Assembly: GCA_002502045.1 (NCBI GenBank)
Contig: DAPE01000006.1
Coordinates: forward strand, 1-45,126
Length of the DNA stretch: 45,126 nt
Source: Candidatus Parvarchaeota archaeon UBA573
GTDB taxonomy: Archaea; Nanobdellota; Nanobdellia; Parvarchaeales; Parvarchaeaceae
Reading direction: 5' to 3'
Part shown: in pieces, positions 33,149 to 41,208 of the stretch
How positions within the stretch are numbered: position 1 is the first letter of the stretch
Layout: each line of letters begins with the position of its first letter
The notes under the pieces: model-generated
Seen by the model: the letters and a program-made list of their open reading frames with translations, nothing else
Told to the model about the DNA's origin: nothing
Databases searched by the model: none
Translations under genes and position numbers: made by a program

Positions 33149-34498
33149 ATGGAAAAGCCTTCATCGAACACTGCGAGGATACTTCTTTCAATTCTCGGGG
33201 TTATCTTTCTAATTATTGGAGGAATAGCATTTTTCATTGGATTATTGCTTTTTTTAGGGATAGATGTTATTGGCCCATTGCTTCCAAAATCAATTAGCAC
33301 TGTATTACTACCATCAAATATTGGTTTCATTTCTGCGGTTAGCATGGTTTTTGGAGTTTCTGCACTTATAACAAGCAGGCTGTTCCACACTAGCAGCAAA
33401 TGGTTAAAGAAAGGAGAAAAGAAAGGAGGAATATTGGCAATTTTATTGTCTGTTGCCTCTTTAGTAATACTTTTTGTAGGGGTGGTTTCACTTAACTTTA
33501 CAATAACAGGAGATATACTTTATTTAATAATACTTATTTATGCGGCAATAATTATTTCTGTTTTGCTTAGCTGGAAAGATATGAATGGTGGGCTTGAGGA
33601 GGTTTTACCTGGTCTTGGTTCATTTATTGCAGCAGGTTTTGTTATATTCTTGCTTATAATGATATTATTTTCAATTTTTCCGACTCAATCCAATTCGCTG
33701 TCAACTGTTGGAAGCCAATCATTATTTTCAATATTTACCGGTTCTTTGGGACAAAGCAGCTTTCAGTCTGCAGCTATAAATTACACTTACCCGAATTCTT
33801 TGGTAAACATAAATCTTAACGGACTTTTCTCATCAATCCGCAGTTTATTGTCGGAAACTAACTATTCAAACATAAGTTCTAGTAACGTAACAAACTCCTT
33901 GGGCAACACCAACCTTAATCTTTTACTGCCAAATTCATTTATAGTTTCTGCCATCGGTAACTCGCCGAATTTTCTACCAAATATAGGGAAATTTAATATA
34001 ACTCAGTATCTAAAACAAAACAGCTCTTCAACAGCCAGAAATTACCTAGAAAAATACTTTCCAGAACTAGACCAGTTATATCTTATAATTACAGGTAAAC
34101 AAACAACAAATTCCTCAAATAATATAAGCATACTTGGTCTTACCCCTTCTAAGTTTGAAATATACTTAAAAAGCATGAATATAAGCGGATTGAATTCAAG
34201 TTTTCCAATAAATGCTACAAAGTATATCTACTCTAGCAATAGCAACAAAGAGCTTGATAGGTACCTTCCTTCGCAAATGTTTTTTATTAACATGTCAAAC
34301 CATGTTGGATTACAGTTTATATACAATGCAAGTAGGATATTTAATATCACAAAAATACCATTTTACTCTGCTTCAATGGCACTTTATGTGCAAAATTCCA
34401 CTACCTGTTTTGAGTTTGGAGTAGATTTCAGTAAAAACACGGAAAAAAACTTTAATTTATCTTCATATTTTATAGAAAAGACACTAAAATGTAGCTAG
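33149..34498 (+). CDS. Large membrane protein with Asn/Ser-rich external domain
   Basis: This 449-residue protein of unrecognised family has about five hydrophobic helices in the first 175 residues (about 8-35, 55-75, 92-115, 122-140, 151-173). A roughly 270-residue C-terminal region follows with many Asn-x-Ser/Thr sites (NYSNISSSNVTNSLGN), expected to lie outside and be glycosylated. A basic loop (SKWLKKGEKKGG) between helices 2 and 3 marks the cytoplasmic side. TTTTATATAG at about 33120-33129 is a good TATA box about 25 nt before the ATG. It may be a cell-envelope protein; no catalytic motif is seen. Confidence 0.78.
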   Translation: MEKPSSNTARILLSILGVIFLIIGGIAFFIGLLLFLGIDVIGPLLPKSISTVLLPSNIGFISAVSMVFGVSALITSRLFHTSSKWLKKGEKKGGILAILLSVASLVILFVGVVSLNFTITGDILYLIILIYAAIIISVLLSWKDMNGGLEEVLPGLGSFIAAGFVIFLLIMILFSIFPTQSNSLSTVGSQSLFSIFTGSLGQSSFQSAAINYTYPNSLVNINLNGLFSSIRSLLSETNYSNISSSNVTNSLGNTNLNLLLPNSFIVSAIGNSPNFLPNIGKFNITQYLKQNSSSTARNYLEKYFPELDQLYLIITGKQTTNSSNNISILGLTPSKFEIYLKSMNISGLNSSFPINATKYIYSSNSNKELDRYLPSQMFFINMSNHVGLQFIYNASRIFNITKIPFYSASMALYVQNSTTCFEFGVDFSKNTEKNFNLSSYFIEKTLKCS

Positions 34499-34542
34499 TG
34501 TTTACGATAGAAATTAATATACTTGGAAGACCATAATAATAA

Positions 34543-35184
34543 ATGGGAGGCATACTTTTTCCATCAGTTCCAAACCTTGTAACAGTAGACAATTACAGCA
34601 ATAGATTAAACATGCTTATACAGACTAAAGTAATTTATCCTTATAATTTTTCTAATCTTAAAAAAGAATTTAAAAGTTTGTACTCTGAATCAGTGCGTTC
34701 TTTCCTTTATGGCTGCCCGGATGCTGCTTTGTCCCTAGCAGTTAGGTGCTTAGAGCAGGGCCTTAAACATTACATGAATGGAAATAACATTAAGGAAATA
34801 CACTATAATGACAAAAACAACCGCAAGAGGATTATAAAATTAAGCTATGCAAGACTATTTGATTTGATTCAATGCGATGAAAACCCTGTAAAAGATAAGG
34901 AGATATTACAATACTTAAAATCACTTCGAAACTACACTCACGAAGACAAGTTAGTAGAGGACTTTCATGCATTAGAAGCAATAAGGCACGTAACCGATGT
35001 TTTAAACGAACTTTTTTCATTTAAAACACTAACTATAACCATAGAGCAATGCAGGTTATGCGGACAAAAACATAGCATAAACATCAACTCGGATGAATAT
35101 TTTATAGGTAATAGGGTAATGCTTACTTGTCCAAACAGATCAGATTACTTTAACAATCTTGGAGAATTTATTGTTGATTTATAA
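34543..35184 (+). CDS. HEPN/DUF4145-like protein with Cys-rich C-terminus
   Basis: This 213-residue soluble protein has a helical core: SVRSFLYGCPDAALSLAVRCLEQ, SYARLFDLIQ and KSLRNYTHEDKLVEDF. These resemble the HEPN/DUF4145 four-helix fold, including the AALSLAVRCLE helix and an RN-x-x-H element (Arg129, Asn130, His133). The usual HEPN RNase motif is R-x4-6-H, so this version is one residue short. The C-terminal part has Cys170, Cys173 (CRLC) and Cys196 (LTCPN), an incomplete zinc-ribbon pattern. No MNT-type nucleotidyltransferase gene is adjacent, although two NTase-fold genes occur 9 kb downstream. Role unknown. Confidence 0.72.
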   Translation: MGGILFPSVPNLVTVDNYSNRLNMLIQTKVIYPYNFSNLKKEFKSLYSESVRSFLYGCPDAALSLAVRCLEQGLKHYMNGNNIKEIHYNDKNNRKRIIKLSYARLFDLIQCDENPVKDKEILQYLKSLRNYTHEDKLVEDFHALEAIRHVTDVLNELFSFKTLTITIEQCRLCGQKHSININSDEYFIGNRVMLTCPNRSDYFNNLGEFIVDL

Positions 35185-35202
35185 TAGGATAAAAATAAAG
35201 GC

Positions 35203-35222
35203 GGGTTGAAAAATTACAACCC
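35203..35222. terminator. Stem-loop between convergent genes
   Basis: GGGTTG (35203-35208) and CAACCC (35217-35222) form a perfect six-base-pair stem with an eight-nt A/T loop. On the plus strand it is followed by A7, which gives U7 in the leftward transcript just before the hairpin. It lies between convergent genes, so transcript-end function is likely. Confidence 0.45.
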
Positions 35223-35262
35223 AAAAAAAGAACGTTAATTTTATACAGAATCTATAAAGAGC

Positions 35263-35565
35263 TTACTGCTGATTATCTTGATTCTGCTGCGGTGCTTCAG
35301 AAGGAGCTTCAGGCTTTTCTTCAGCATTAGCGTTTGAATCCGCTGGTGCTTCCTGTTTTTCTTCTTCCGGCTTCTCAGAAACACTTGGCTGCACTTCTTG
35401 CTGCGACTCCTGAGGTTGCTCAGTCTTCTGCTCTTCAGCGTTTTGCTGAGGTTCCTGAGACTGTTCAGGCTGCATGTGCACTTTCATGTGTTCATCGAGT
35501 TCCTGCTCTGTTTTGAACTCTTGCCCGCATTTTTCACACTTTAATTTTTTGTGGAACAATTCCAT
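35263..35565 (-). CDS. C2H2 zinc-finger protein with Pro/Glu/Gln-rich tail
   Basis: This 100-residue protein has one classical zinc finger at residues 10-30: Cys10-x2-Cys13-x12-His26-x3-His30 (KCEKCGQEFKTEQELDEHMK). The remaining 70 residues are low-complexity (Pro, Glu, Gln, Ser), acidic and presumably disordered. Single C2H2 fingers occur in archaea as small DNA- or protein-binding factors. Base composition differs from the neighbours because of repeated CAG/GAA-type codons. TATA-like elements lie in the 35566-35691 gap. Function unknown; it could be a transcription or nucleoid factor. Confidence 0.85.
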   Translation of the reverse strand: MELFHKKLKCEKCGQEFKTEQELDEHMKVHMQPEQSQEPQQNAEEQKTEQPQESQQEVQPSVSEKPEEEKQEAPADSNANAEEKPEAPSEAPQQNQDNQQ

Positions 35566-35691
35566 ATGACTTAAAGTACTTAATCATATAAAAGTGTTTG
35601 CCAAATTTTAATAAAAAAACAGCAAATTTTAACAATTTTTCAATAAATCCAATATTCAAAGATATTTAAACAATTAATTTTTAGTTAATAT

Positions 35692-36756
35692 ATGAAGAAC
35701 TACGTAATACCTATAGTAATAGTTATTGTTATAATCGCTGTATTAGCTTTCTTTTTAGTTAATAACTTTTTTAAACCTGCTGTTACTACAACTCCGACTT
35801 CAGTTATAACTAATCAGAGTAGCAGTGTGATTGCATCTATAGATGTTGGTAATATACTTTCTGGAATTGCTATAACACCTAATGGGCAGTATGCATATGT
35901 CGCGGCTGCTAATAGCACTCAAATTTCAGTGATCAACATATCAGACAATAAAGTTATAAAAAACATAGAAACTAAAAGCTTTCCAAGCGAAATTGCTATA
36001 ACACCTAATGGGCAGTATGCATATGTTACAGAGTTAGATAAACAAGTAGCAGTAATTAATGTTACAGATAATCAAATAATAGCAAATATTCCTTCAGTTG
36101 GCGGGGGCCAAAGCCTTGATGGAATTGCTATAACACCTAATGGGCAGTATGTTTACGTTTCGGATTCTGTATTAAAACCTTCTTCTACTTATTTAGAAGG
36201 GGATGTGTCTGTTATTAACACTCAAACAAACAGGGTAGTTACCAACATATCTGTTCCTAACGGCCCTACAAGTATTGTTATGGCCCCAAACGGAGAATAC
36301 GCGTATATAATTAACTTTAACAACAACGAAGTATCAGTACTTAATTTAGGAACAAACACAATAATAAATAGCACAGCACTCGGTGGGAATGAAAGCTTAG
36401 AAGGACTTGCGATAACGCCAAACGGGCAATATCTTTACGCCACTAGTTCTGACAACAAAGTATATGTAATAAATGCCACAAGCGACAAATTAGTAAATAC
36501 CATACTAATGAATGAAGCTCCATATAAAATCGCTATAACACCTAATGGGCAGTATGCGTATGTTAGTGATATTAATTCGAATTTTGTATCGATAATTAAT
36601 ACTGCATTAAATACTATAGTTGATAATGTAAGTTTAGCTTTACCTTCTAACTCAACAATAAAGACAATTATTCCAATTGGAATTGCGATAACCCCTAATA
36701 ATAAAGACGTTTATGTTTCTTCTTATATAGGAAGAGTATTTGTTATAAGCTCTTAA
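35692..36756 (+). CDS. Membrane-anchored seven-bladed YVTN-type beta-propeller
   Basis: This 354-residue protein has an N-terminal uncleaved membrane helix (about 4-24) with the rest outside. Seven repeats follow, each built on (G/E/K)IAITPNGQYAYV ... VSVINxxxNxIV, about 42 residues apart, as in YVTN/surface-layer propellers (PQQ-like or lactonase-like fold). These proteins sit in the cell envelope and mediate binding or surface-layer contacts; enzymatic activity is doubtful. Parts of the repeats are nearly identical at DNA level (see the repeat features). TATA-like elements lie in the 35644-35690 gap. Confidence 0.9.
   Translation: MKNYVIPIVIVIVIIAVLAFFLVNNFFKPAVTTTPTSVITNQSSSVIASIDVGNILSGIAITPNGQYAYVAAANSTQISVINISDNKVIKNIETKSFPSEIAITPNGQYAYVTELDKQVAVINVTDNQIIANIPSVGGGQSLDGIAITPNGQYVYVSDSVLKPSSTYLEGDVSVINTQTNRVVTNISVPNGPTSIVMAPNGEYAYIINFNNNEVSVLNLGTNTIINSTALGGNESLEGLAITPNGQYLYATSSDNKVYVINATSDKLVNTILMNEAPYKIAITPNGQYAYVSDINSNFVSIINTALNTIVDNVSLALPSNSTIKTIIPIGIAITPNNKDVYVSSYIGRVFVISS
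35869..35893 (+). repeat. Propeller-blade DNA repeat, copy 1
   Basis: A 25-base segment starting GCTATAACACC encodes AITPNGQY. It recurs identically at 35995-36019, 36127-36151 and 36532-36556. The first three copies are 126 and 132 bases apart, one blade each. Neighbouring blades use diverged codons, so identity points to recent blade duplication or gene conversion. Confidence 0.8.
35995..36019 (+). repeat. Propeller-blade DNA repeat, copy 2
   Basis: Identical 25-base segment to copy 1. The identity with copy 1 extends another seven bases (CATATGT). Confidence 0.8.
36127..36151 (+). repeat. Propeller-blade DNA repeat, copy 3
   Basis: Same 25 bases as copies 1 and 2; downstream it diverges (TTTACG in place of CATATG). 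Confidence 0.8.
36532..36556 (+). repeat. Propeller-blade DNA repeat, copy 4
   Basis: Same 25 bases, three blades later than copy 3; the blades between use different codons for the same residues. Confidence 0.8.
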
Positions 36757-36841
36757 CTATAAAAATTTATCAAAACAATTAAAATTGTTTATGTTTACTA
36801 CAAATTAGAAAATTTAAATACCTAAAAACGAAGATAATATC

Positions 36842-37387
36842 ATGAACTTGCACAAAGATATGTTATATACGGCTAAAGATGGCACTCCTGTTTTATTACG
36901 TTATCCTTTGGAAAAAGATTCGATACAATTAATGAAGGTTATAAATGAATTGATTGATGAACATGCACCCATAGGTGCAAATAAAAAAGTAAATAAAAAG
37001 CAGGAAGAAGAATACGTTAGAAAGGCTATAAAAGAGATTAAAGAAAAAAAGAGGATTCAATTTTTAGCTGAAATTGACAAAAACATAGTAGCAAATGTCG
37101 GAATAAACAGGCTATATGGAAAATCTGCGCATGTTGGGGAGTTAGGCATATCTATAAAAAGATTGTATAGAGATAAAGGAATCGGCGAATTTATGATACG
37201 GCAAGCATTGAAATATGCGCATAAAGAGGGGATAAAAATCGTAAAGCTTTCCGTTTTCGCAAACAATAATAGAGCTATTCATTTATACAAAAAATTGGGA
37301 TTTAAGAAAGTAGGTCTATTGAAGAGTGCTTTAAAAGATAAAGGGAAATATTTCGATGAGATTATAATGGCAAAGGACATAAGTTAA
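36842..37387 (+). CDS. GNAT acetyltransferase (RimI/ribosomal-protein type)
   Basis: This 181-residue acetyl-CoA-dependent N-acetyltransferase has its acetyl-CoA loop at RDKGIGEFMIRQAL, preceded by the strand GELGISI. IVKLSVFANNNRAIHLYKKLGFKKVG is the classic C-terminal GNAT motif. The N-terminal half with VLLRYPLEKDSIQLMKVIN and KRIQFLAEIDKNIVANVGI is also family-like. It may acetylate a protein N-terminus or a small amine; the substrate is not predictable. ATTTAAATACC at about 36813-36823 gives a TATA box about 25 nt before the ATG. Confidence 0.9.
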   Translation: MNLHKDMLYTAKDGTPVLLRYPLEKDSIQLMKVINELIDEHAPIGANKKVNKKQEEEYVRKAIKEIKEKKRIQFLAEIDKNIVANVGINRLYGKSAHVGELGISIKRLYRDKGIGEFMIRQALKYAHKEGIKIVKLSVFANNNRAIHLYKKLGFKKVGLLKSALKDKGKYFDEIIMAKDIS

Positions 37388-37526
37388 AAAGATATAATCC
37401 ATTTATTTACAAAGACAGTAATTCCTTAAACTTATAAGAGCATGCTTTTCTAAATATATCACATAATTTTTGCCATTTGTTTTAAAACTAGTTAAGAATT
37501 AAATACCATACAAGTTTTAATCAACT

Positions 37527-38480
37527 ATGGAAAACGTCGCTGTAAGAATAAGAAATTTAAGCAAGACGTATACAAATGGCGGAAAGACTACAAAGGCATT
37601 AAAAAATATAAATCTAGATATAAAGGAAGGAGAGATATTAGGTGTGCTTGGCCCAAATGGTGCAGGTAAGACTACTTTAATAAACATTCTAGCTACGCTG
37701 CTTATACCTGATAAAGGTACTATTAACGCATTCGGAATAGATGTATTAAAGGAAGCTAACAAATTTAGAGAGATTATAGGGTATGCTGGCCAGGACAGCG
37801 AAAAATCAGCTTATTATAGACTTACCGCTTTTGAAACTTTGATTTATTTTGCATATACCTTTAGAGACGTTAAAAAGGGGGATATAGAAAGAGAAATAAA
37901 ATACATAAGCAAAAAAATAGGCTTCTCGCGAAAACTAAACAGTGAGTTTTCTACATTATCTGGAGGAGAAAAACAAGCTCTTATTATAATGCGGGTGTTA
38001 GTGCATAAACCAAGATTGTGCTTCCTTGATGAACCCTCAAAATCACTAGACCCAGTAACAGCTAAAAAATTCAGAGCGTTTTTAAAAGATTTCGTAAGGA
38101 AAGAGAAAATTACAACGATAGTTACAACACATAATATGTCTGAAGCAGAGGAGATATGCGATAGAATAGTGCTAATAAATAAAGGCAAGATAAAATTTAT
38201 TGGTACTCCTTTAGAATTCAAAAATATAATGAATTATACTGATAAAATAACGCTTGATACACGCCTAAATAAACTACTGATTGCAAAACTTAAGAAGATA
38301 CCCTCAATAGTAAAAATAAAAAAGACTACTAAATCAACAGTTATATACACAAATAAAGTAAATCTATCACTGTTAGCCTTGACTTCTATACTTAAGAATG
38401 AGAAATTAGAACCAAAAATGACTGTAAAAAGCGCTACAGTAGAAGATGCATTCGTAAAGGTAATGGGAAATGGCAAATAA
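37527..38480 (+). CDS. ABC transporter ATPase (second exporter)
   Basis: ATP-binding subunit, 317 residues. Walker A GPNGAGKTT at 42-50, Q-loop in GYAGQDSEKSAYY, signature LSGGEKQ, Walker B LCFLDEPSKSLDP (ending SLDP with Ser-Lys replacing the common Thr-x-Gly), H-loop TTHNMSEAEEICD. The C-terminal 90 residues form the DrrA/NatA-type regulatory tail. It overlaps the permease gene by 11 bases. TATA-like GAATTAAATACC at about 37496-37507. No regulator is next to it, unlike the PadR-linked exporter at 6581-9082. The substrate is unknown. Confidence 0.94.
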   Translation: MENVAVRIRNLSKTYTNGGKTTKALKNINLDIKEGEILGVLGPNGAGKTTLINILATLLIPDKGTINAFGIDVLKEANKFREIIGYAGQDSEKSAYYRLTAFETLIYFAYTFRDVKKGDIEREIKYISKKIGFSRKLNSEFSTLSGGEKQALIIMRVLVHKPRLCFLDEPSKSLDPVTAKKFRAFLKDFVRKEKITTIVTTHNMSEAEEICDRIVLINKGKIKFIGTPLEFKNIMNYTDKITLDTRLNKLLIAKLKKIPSIVKIKKTTKSTVIYTNKVNLSLLALTSILKNEKLEPKMTVKSATVEDAFVKVMGNGK

Positions 38481-39285
38481 GATTAAGGAAATGTTTAAGG
38501 TATTCAAGATGGCATTATGGATGAATGTCACTTTACTTAGAAGATATAATTCAAATTTTATATTTTGGGTGATTTACGCCGCAGCGAACGCCATTTTAAT
38601 GCTCCTTTTTATACCGCTTTATTCCGCTTCAATCTCTTCGATAGGGACTAAAAGCATAATATCTTTTATTCTAATAGGTGCAGCTATGCTGCCACTCCTT
38701 CAAGAAACAGTCTCTAGTGTTTCGGGGGAAGCAAGCTTTCAGATGTGGTCTGGGATTATAAACTACTCCTTTACTACTCCTGTTTCCAGATATATATACT
38801 TCAGCCTAAATAGTATGTCAGAAGTTATAATCTCTCTAGTAATTTATTCTCCAATTTACCTGATCGCAATAATTTTTGCGTTTAATTACTTAACTCCATT
38901 AGGATTACTGCTTTCAGTTATCTGCTTTATAATCGGATTTTTAGGTATGCTTCAGTTAGGTTTTATGCTTGGTGCTGCAATGCTGCTTTTTAGGAGAGTA
39001 GAAGCATTAGACAGTATAATTAATTTGGTTATTACATTCTTAAGCGGAGCTTTTATACCTTTACAAGTACTACCAAGCTCAGTAAATTACGCCGCTTTAT
39101 TTGTGCCATTGACATCAAGCCTTTATCTTGTAAGGTACTATCTTGTAGGGTCATCATTGATCGCTCCACCATATTTAATGTGGGCTATTACGATAGGCGA
39201 ATTGATTGTATTTGCTTTAATAGCCAGGTTTATATTCAAAGCCGCTGAGAAGAAAGCGGAAAAAATCGGCTTTAACTATATATAA
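38470..39285 (+). CDS. ABC-2 type transporter permease (second exporter)
   Basis: This 271-residue membrane protein has six predicted helices (about 26-50, 60-80, 105-135, 140-165, 175-200, 235-260). The ABC-2 signature region near the end is NLVITFLSGAFIPLQVLP. It lacks the big external domain of the other permease in this window and resembles the DrrB/NodJ group. It starts within the ATPase gene (11-base overlap), so the two form a half-transporter pair. Likely an exporter of drugs, lipids or polysaccharides. Confidence 0.9.
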   Translation: MANKIKEMFKVFKMALWMNVTLLRRYNSNFIFWVIYAAANAILMLLFIPLYSASISSIGTKSIISFILIGAAMLPLLQETVSSVSGEASFQMWSGIINYSFTTPVSRYIYFSLNSMSEVIISLVIYSPIYLIAIIFAFNYLTPLGLLLSVICFIIGFLGMLQLGFMLGAAMLLFRRVEALDSIINLVITFLSGAFIPLQVLPSSVNYAALFVPLTSSLYLVRYYLVGSSLIAPPYLMWAITIGELIVFALIARFIFKAAEKKAEKIGFNYI

Positions 39286-39347
39286 GCTTAAAGAAATTAG
39301 TAAAATCTTTAAATTTTGCTGATAATACTTAGGTGATGTTAAACTGT

Positions 39348-39377
39348 CCTATCAATTTAAATATAGGTAGATATCTA
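39348..39377. promoter_or_regulatory. Operator-like repeats at the promoter of the winged-helix gene
   Basis: CCTAT (39348-39352) and ATAGG (39363-39367) flank the TATA element CAATTTAAAT with a ten-base spacer, and TAGATATCTA (39368-39377) is a perfect palindrome just downstream. The following gene encodes a DNA-binding protein, so autoregulation is likely. The flanked-TATA layout is the same as at 25736-25755. Confidence 0.45.
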
Positions 39378-39385
39378 TAAACTAC

Positions 39386-39683
39386 ATGGAAATTGGGGTT
39401 AAAAGAACATTGGAAATGCTGACAGACCTTGCTCTGAATAGGAATCAGCTGTTAATTCTTAAAGAAATAGGGGGTAACCCCTGGCAAATCGGCTTACGGT
39501 ATAATTAAGTCAATTGAAGAAAGATATGACATAAGACAGTCTACTTTGAAATTAAATGCAAGATCACTTAGAAAACTCAACTTAATAGACTTTAGCAAGG
39601 GCAAAAATGCGGAGCTCACGATCAACGGAAGGGTAATACTTTCCATTATAAAAAACAAAAAGGAGGCAGAAAATGGAAAATAA
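39386..39683 (+). pseudogene. Winged-helix regulator, frameshifted at a G5 run
   Basis: From ATG 39386 the frame reads MEIGVKRTLEMLTDLALNRN and QLLILKEIG, then stops early. Removing one G from the run at 39470-39474 restores VTPGKSAYGIIKSIEERYDI, RQSTLKLNARSLRKLNLIDF and a normal stop at 39681-39683, giving a coherent 98-residue winged-helix protein. So the gene is either truly broken or the base is an assembly or sequencing error in a homopolymer. It is the first gene of an operon: the GNAT gene begins within its 3' end, with AGGAGG at 39661-39666. Likely a transcription regulator, since the promoter has palindromes. Confidence 0.7.
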
Positions 39684-40339
39684 AGGAAGGAAATATAAAA
39701 TAGGAATTTTTGATAACAGTATCTATCGGTGGCAGAGAAACATTCAGACTTAAAAGTGAAGACCCGGCAAAACTAGGCAAAAAAGTACTGGATGAAATCG
39801 TGGATTTTACCGTAAAAACATTTCAAAGCGGTATGGCTGAACCAGAGGTTATTGATCACATAAAGGACAATGATCTTTTCTTGGTATTGTATAAAGACAA
39901 TAAAGCTATCGGATTTGCAGGCTCAAATTATTCAAATAACAAAAAGAATAAAAAAAAGCATGCTTACTTTTCTGCTGCTGTTGTTTCAAGCGAGTTTCAA
40001 GGCAGGAATCTATACAATGAACTTGTAAAAACAAGGATAGATAAAGCGCTTGAACTGGGTTTTAACACAATAACCACCAGAACTCAAAATCCCTTAGTTG
40101 AATTTACAATAAGAAAGGAGCTGAATAGGTATATGATTGATTATTCTGTCAACAGACAACTAATCCCAGGAGTATTTGGACGGAGACTTACAGAAAAATT
40201 CCAAACATGTAAAGAGGAATTCATAAACGAAGAATATCGCAAACTTGACCTTGAAAAAGGTGATGGGTATTACTTAACATTTAATTTGAACCTGTACAAA
40301 CCAAATAGACTAAAAGACAGAGGAGGTATAAATTTATGA
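39673..40339 (+). CDS. GNAT acetyltransferase, N-terminal frameshift at a T5 run
   Basis: The best start is ATG 39673, six bases after AGGAGG. It reads MENKGRKYKIGI and then goes out of frame at the T5 run (39707-39711). Dropping one T gives ITVSIGGRETFRLKSEDP and the rest of a 221-residue acetyltransferase. Alternatively translation starts at TTG 39710 in the body frame (209 residues). The domain shows KAIGFAGSNYS, AYFSAAVVSSEFQGRNLYNEL (acetyl-CoA loop QGRN) and a fold-typical C-terminus. It overlaps the amidohydrolase start (ATGA). The substrate is unknown; the partner hydrolase suggests acetylation and later hydrolysis of the same amide, but this is speculation. Confidence 0.75.
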
Positions 40340-41052
40340 TAATAGACTTTCACACCCATTCTGGTGTGAGCTTTGATAATTTAACCTTTAATAAAATACA
40401 GGAAAAAATGCGGCAAAACGGAATAAACAAAGCAATTATCTTTCCAAGCACCCAAGAATCCTACCAGAAATTAATGCAAATGGACATGGAAACAATGGAA
40501 AATGCAGGCAATTTCTTTATTCCTTTTCTTAGATTTAACCCAAAAACTATCAAGAAAAAGGAATTTGAAGAGCTGCAGGAAAAATTTTACGGCTTCAAAC
40601 TTCACCCAAGGGGAGAAAACTTTGACCCTCTTGATAAAGGTCTAAAAACGATATTTAAAGCAATAGAAAAAAGCAGAAAGCCGGTTATAATTCATTCAAG
40701 AAAAGAAAACAATATGAACACTGATCCTGAAAGAATACTAGAATTAGCAGGGCTTTATCCTAAAATAAACTTTGTATTTGCCCATTTTGCGAACGATTCC
40801 GATGCTTTCTTCTCAAAAATCAATGAATTTGAAAACGCATATGTAGACACTTCTGTTGTATCATCGCCGTTCATAATAGAAAGAAGGGTAAAGGAAATAA
40901 CCTCAAAGAAAATAATATTCGGCTCAGATTATCCATTCTCTGACCAAGAAATAGAACTGCTCAAGATAAAAAAAGCAGGAATTTCTGAACCGGAAAAGGA
41001 AGATATACTTCACGGGAATGCAGAAAGGCTGTTGGGTTTACGGAAGTTTTAA
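40336..41052 (+). CDS. Amidohydrolase-2-family TIM-barrel hydrolase
   Basis: This 238-residue metal-dependent hydrolase or decarboxylase has the first metal ligands in DFHTHSG (HxH at residues 5-7). Later come GFKLHP, VIIHSRKE, FAHFAND and GSDYPFS, whose Asp is the usual catalytic Asp of the family. The length is short for the group but the fold core is complete. Members decarboxylate or hydrolyse carboxylic or amide compounds; the substrate is unknown. It starts in the stop of the GNAT gene (ATGA) with AGGAGG at 40321-40326, so the two are translationally coupled. Confidence 0.87.
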   Translation: MIIDFHTHSGVSFDNLTFNKIQEKMRQNGINKAIIFPSTQESYQKLMQMDMETMENAGNFFIPFLRFNPKTIKKKEFEELQEKFYGFKLHPRGENFDPLDKGLKTIFKAIEKSRKPVIIHSRKENNMNTDPERILELAGLYPKINFVFAHFANDSDAFFSKINEFENAYVDTSVVSSPFIIERRVKEITSKKIIFGSDYPFSDQEIELLKIKKAGISEPEKEDILHGNAERLLGLRKF

Positions 41053-41144
41053 CCTTTGAAGTATATTATTAAGTCTTGTATAAGAATCAGTATTATCAAT
41101 ATAGCTGAAAGTATCTTTCGTATAAAATGCAGTTAAAGAGATAA

Positions 41145-41163
41145 AAAGCCGACAACTCGGTTT
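41145..41163 (+). other. Small hairpin in the amidohydrolase-CYTH gap
   Basis: AAGCCGA (41146-41152) pairs with TCGGTTT (41157-41163), with one G-U pair, over a CAAC loop. It lies 46 bp before the CYTH start. It is the only GC-rich hairpin in this gap. It could be a transcript end or a leader element; no riboswitch class is recognised. Confidence 0.3.
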
Positions 41164-41208
41164 AGCAGAGAATGTTTATAATAAATATCTGTAAATTATA
41201 TCAGTAAT

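Noticed and set aside
35869..36556. Repeated 25-base units as a CRISPR-like array
   Set aside because: The spacers are coding sequence of a propeller, the repeats are in frame and spaced by blades, and no cas genes are near.
41145..41163. Hairpin as riboswitch
   Set aside because: Too short, with no conserved core; kept only as a low-confidence hairpin.
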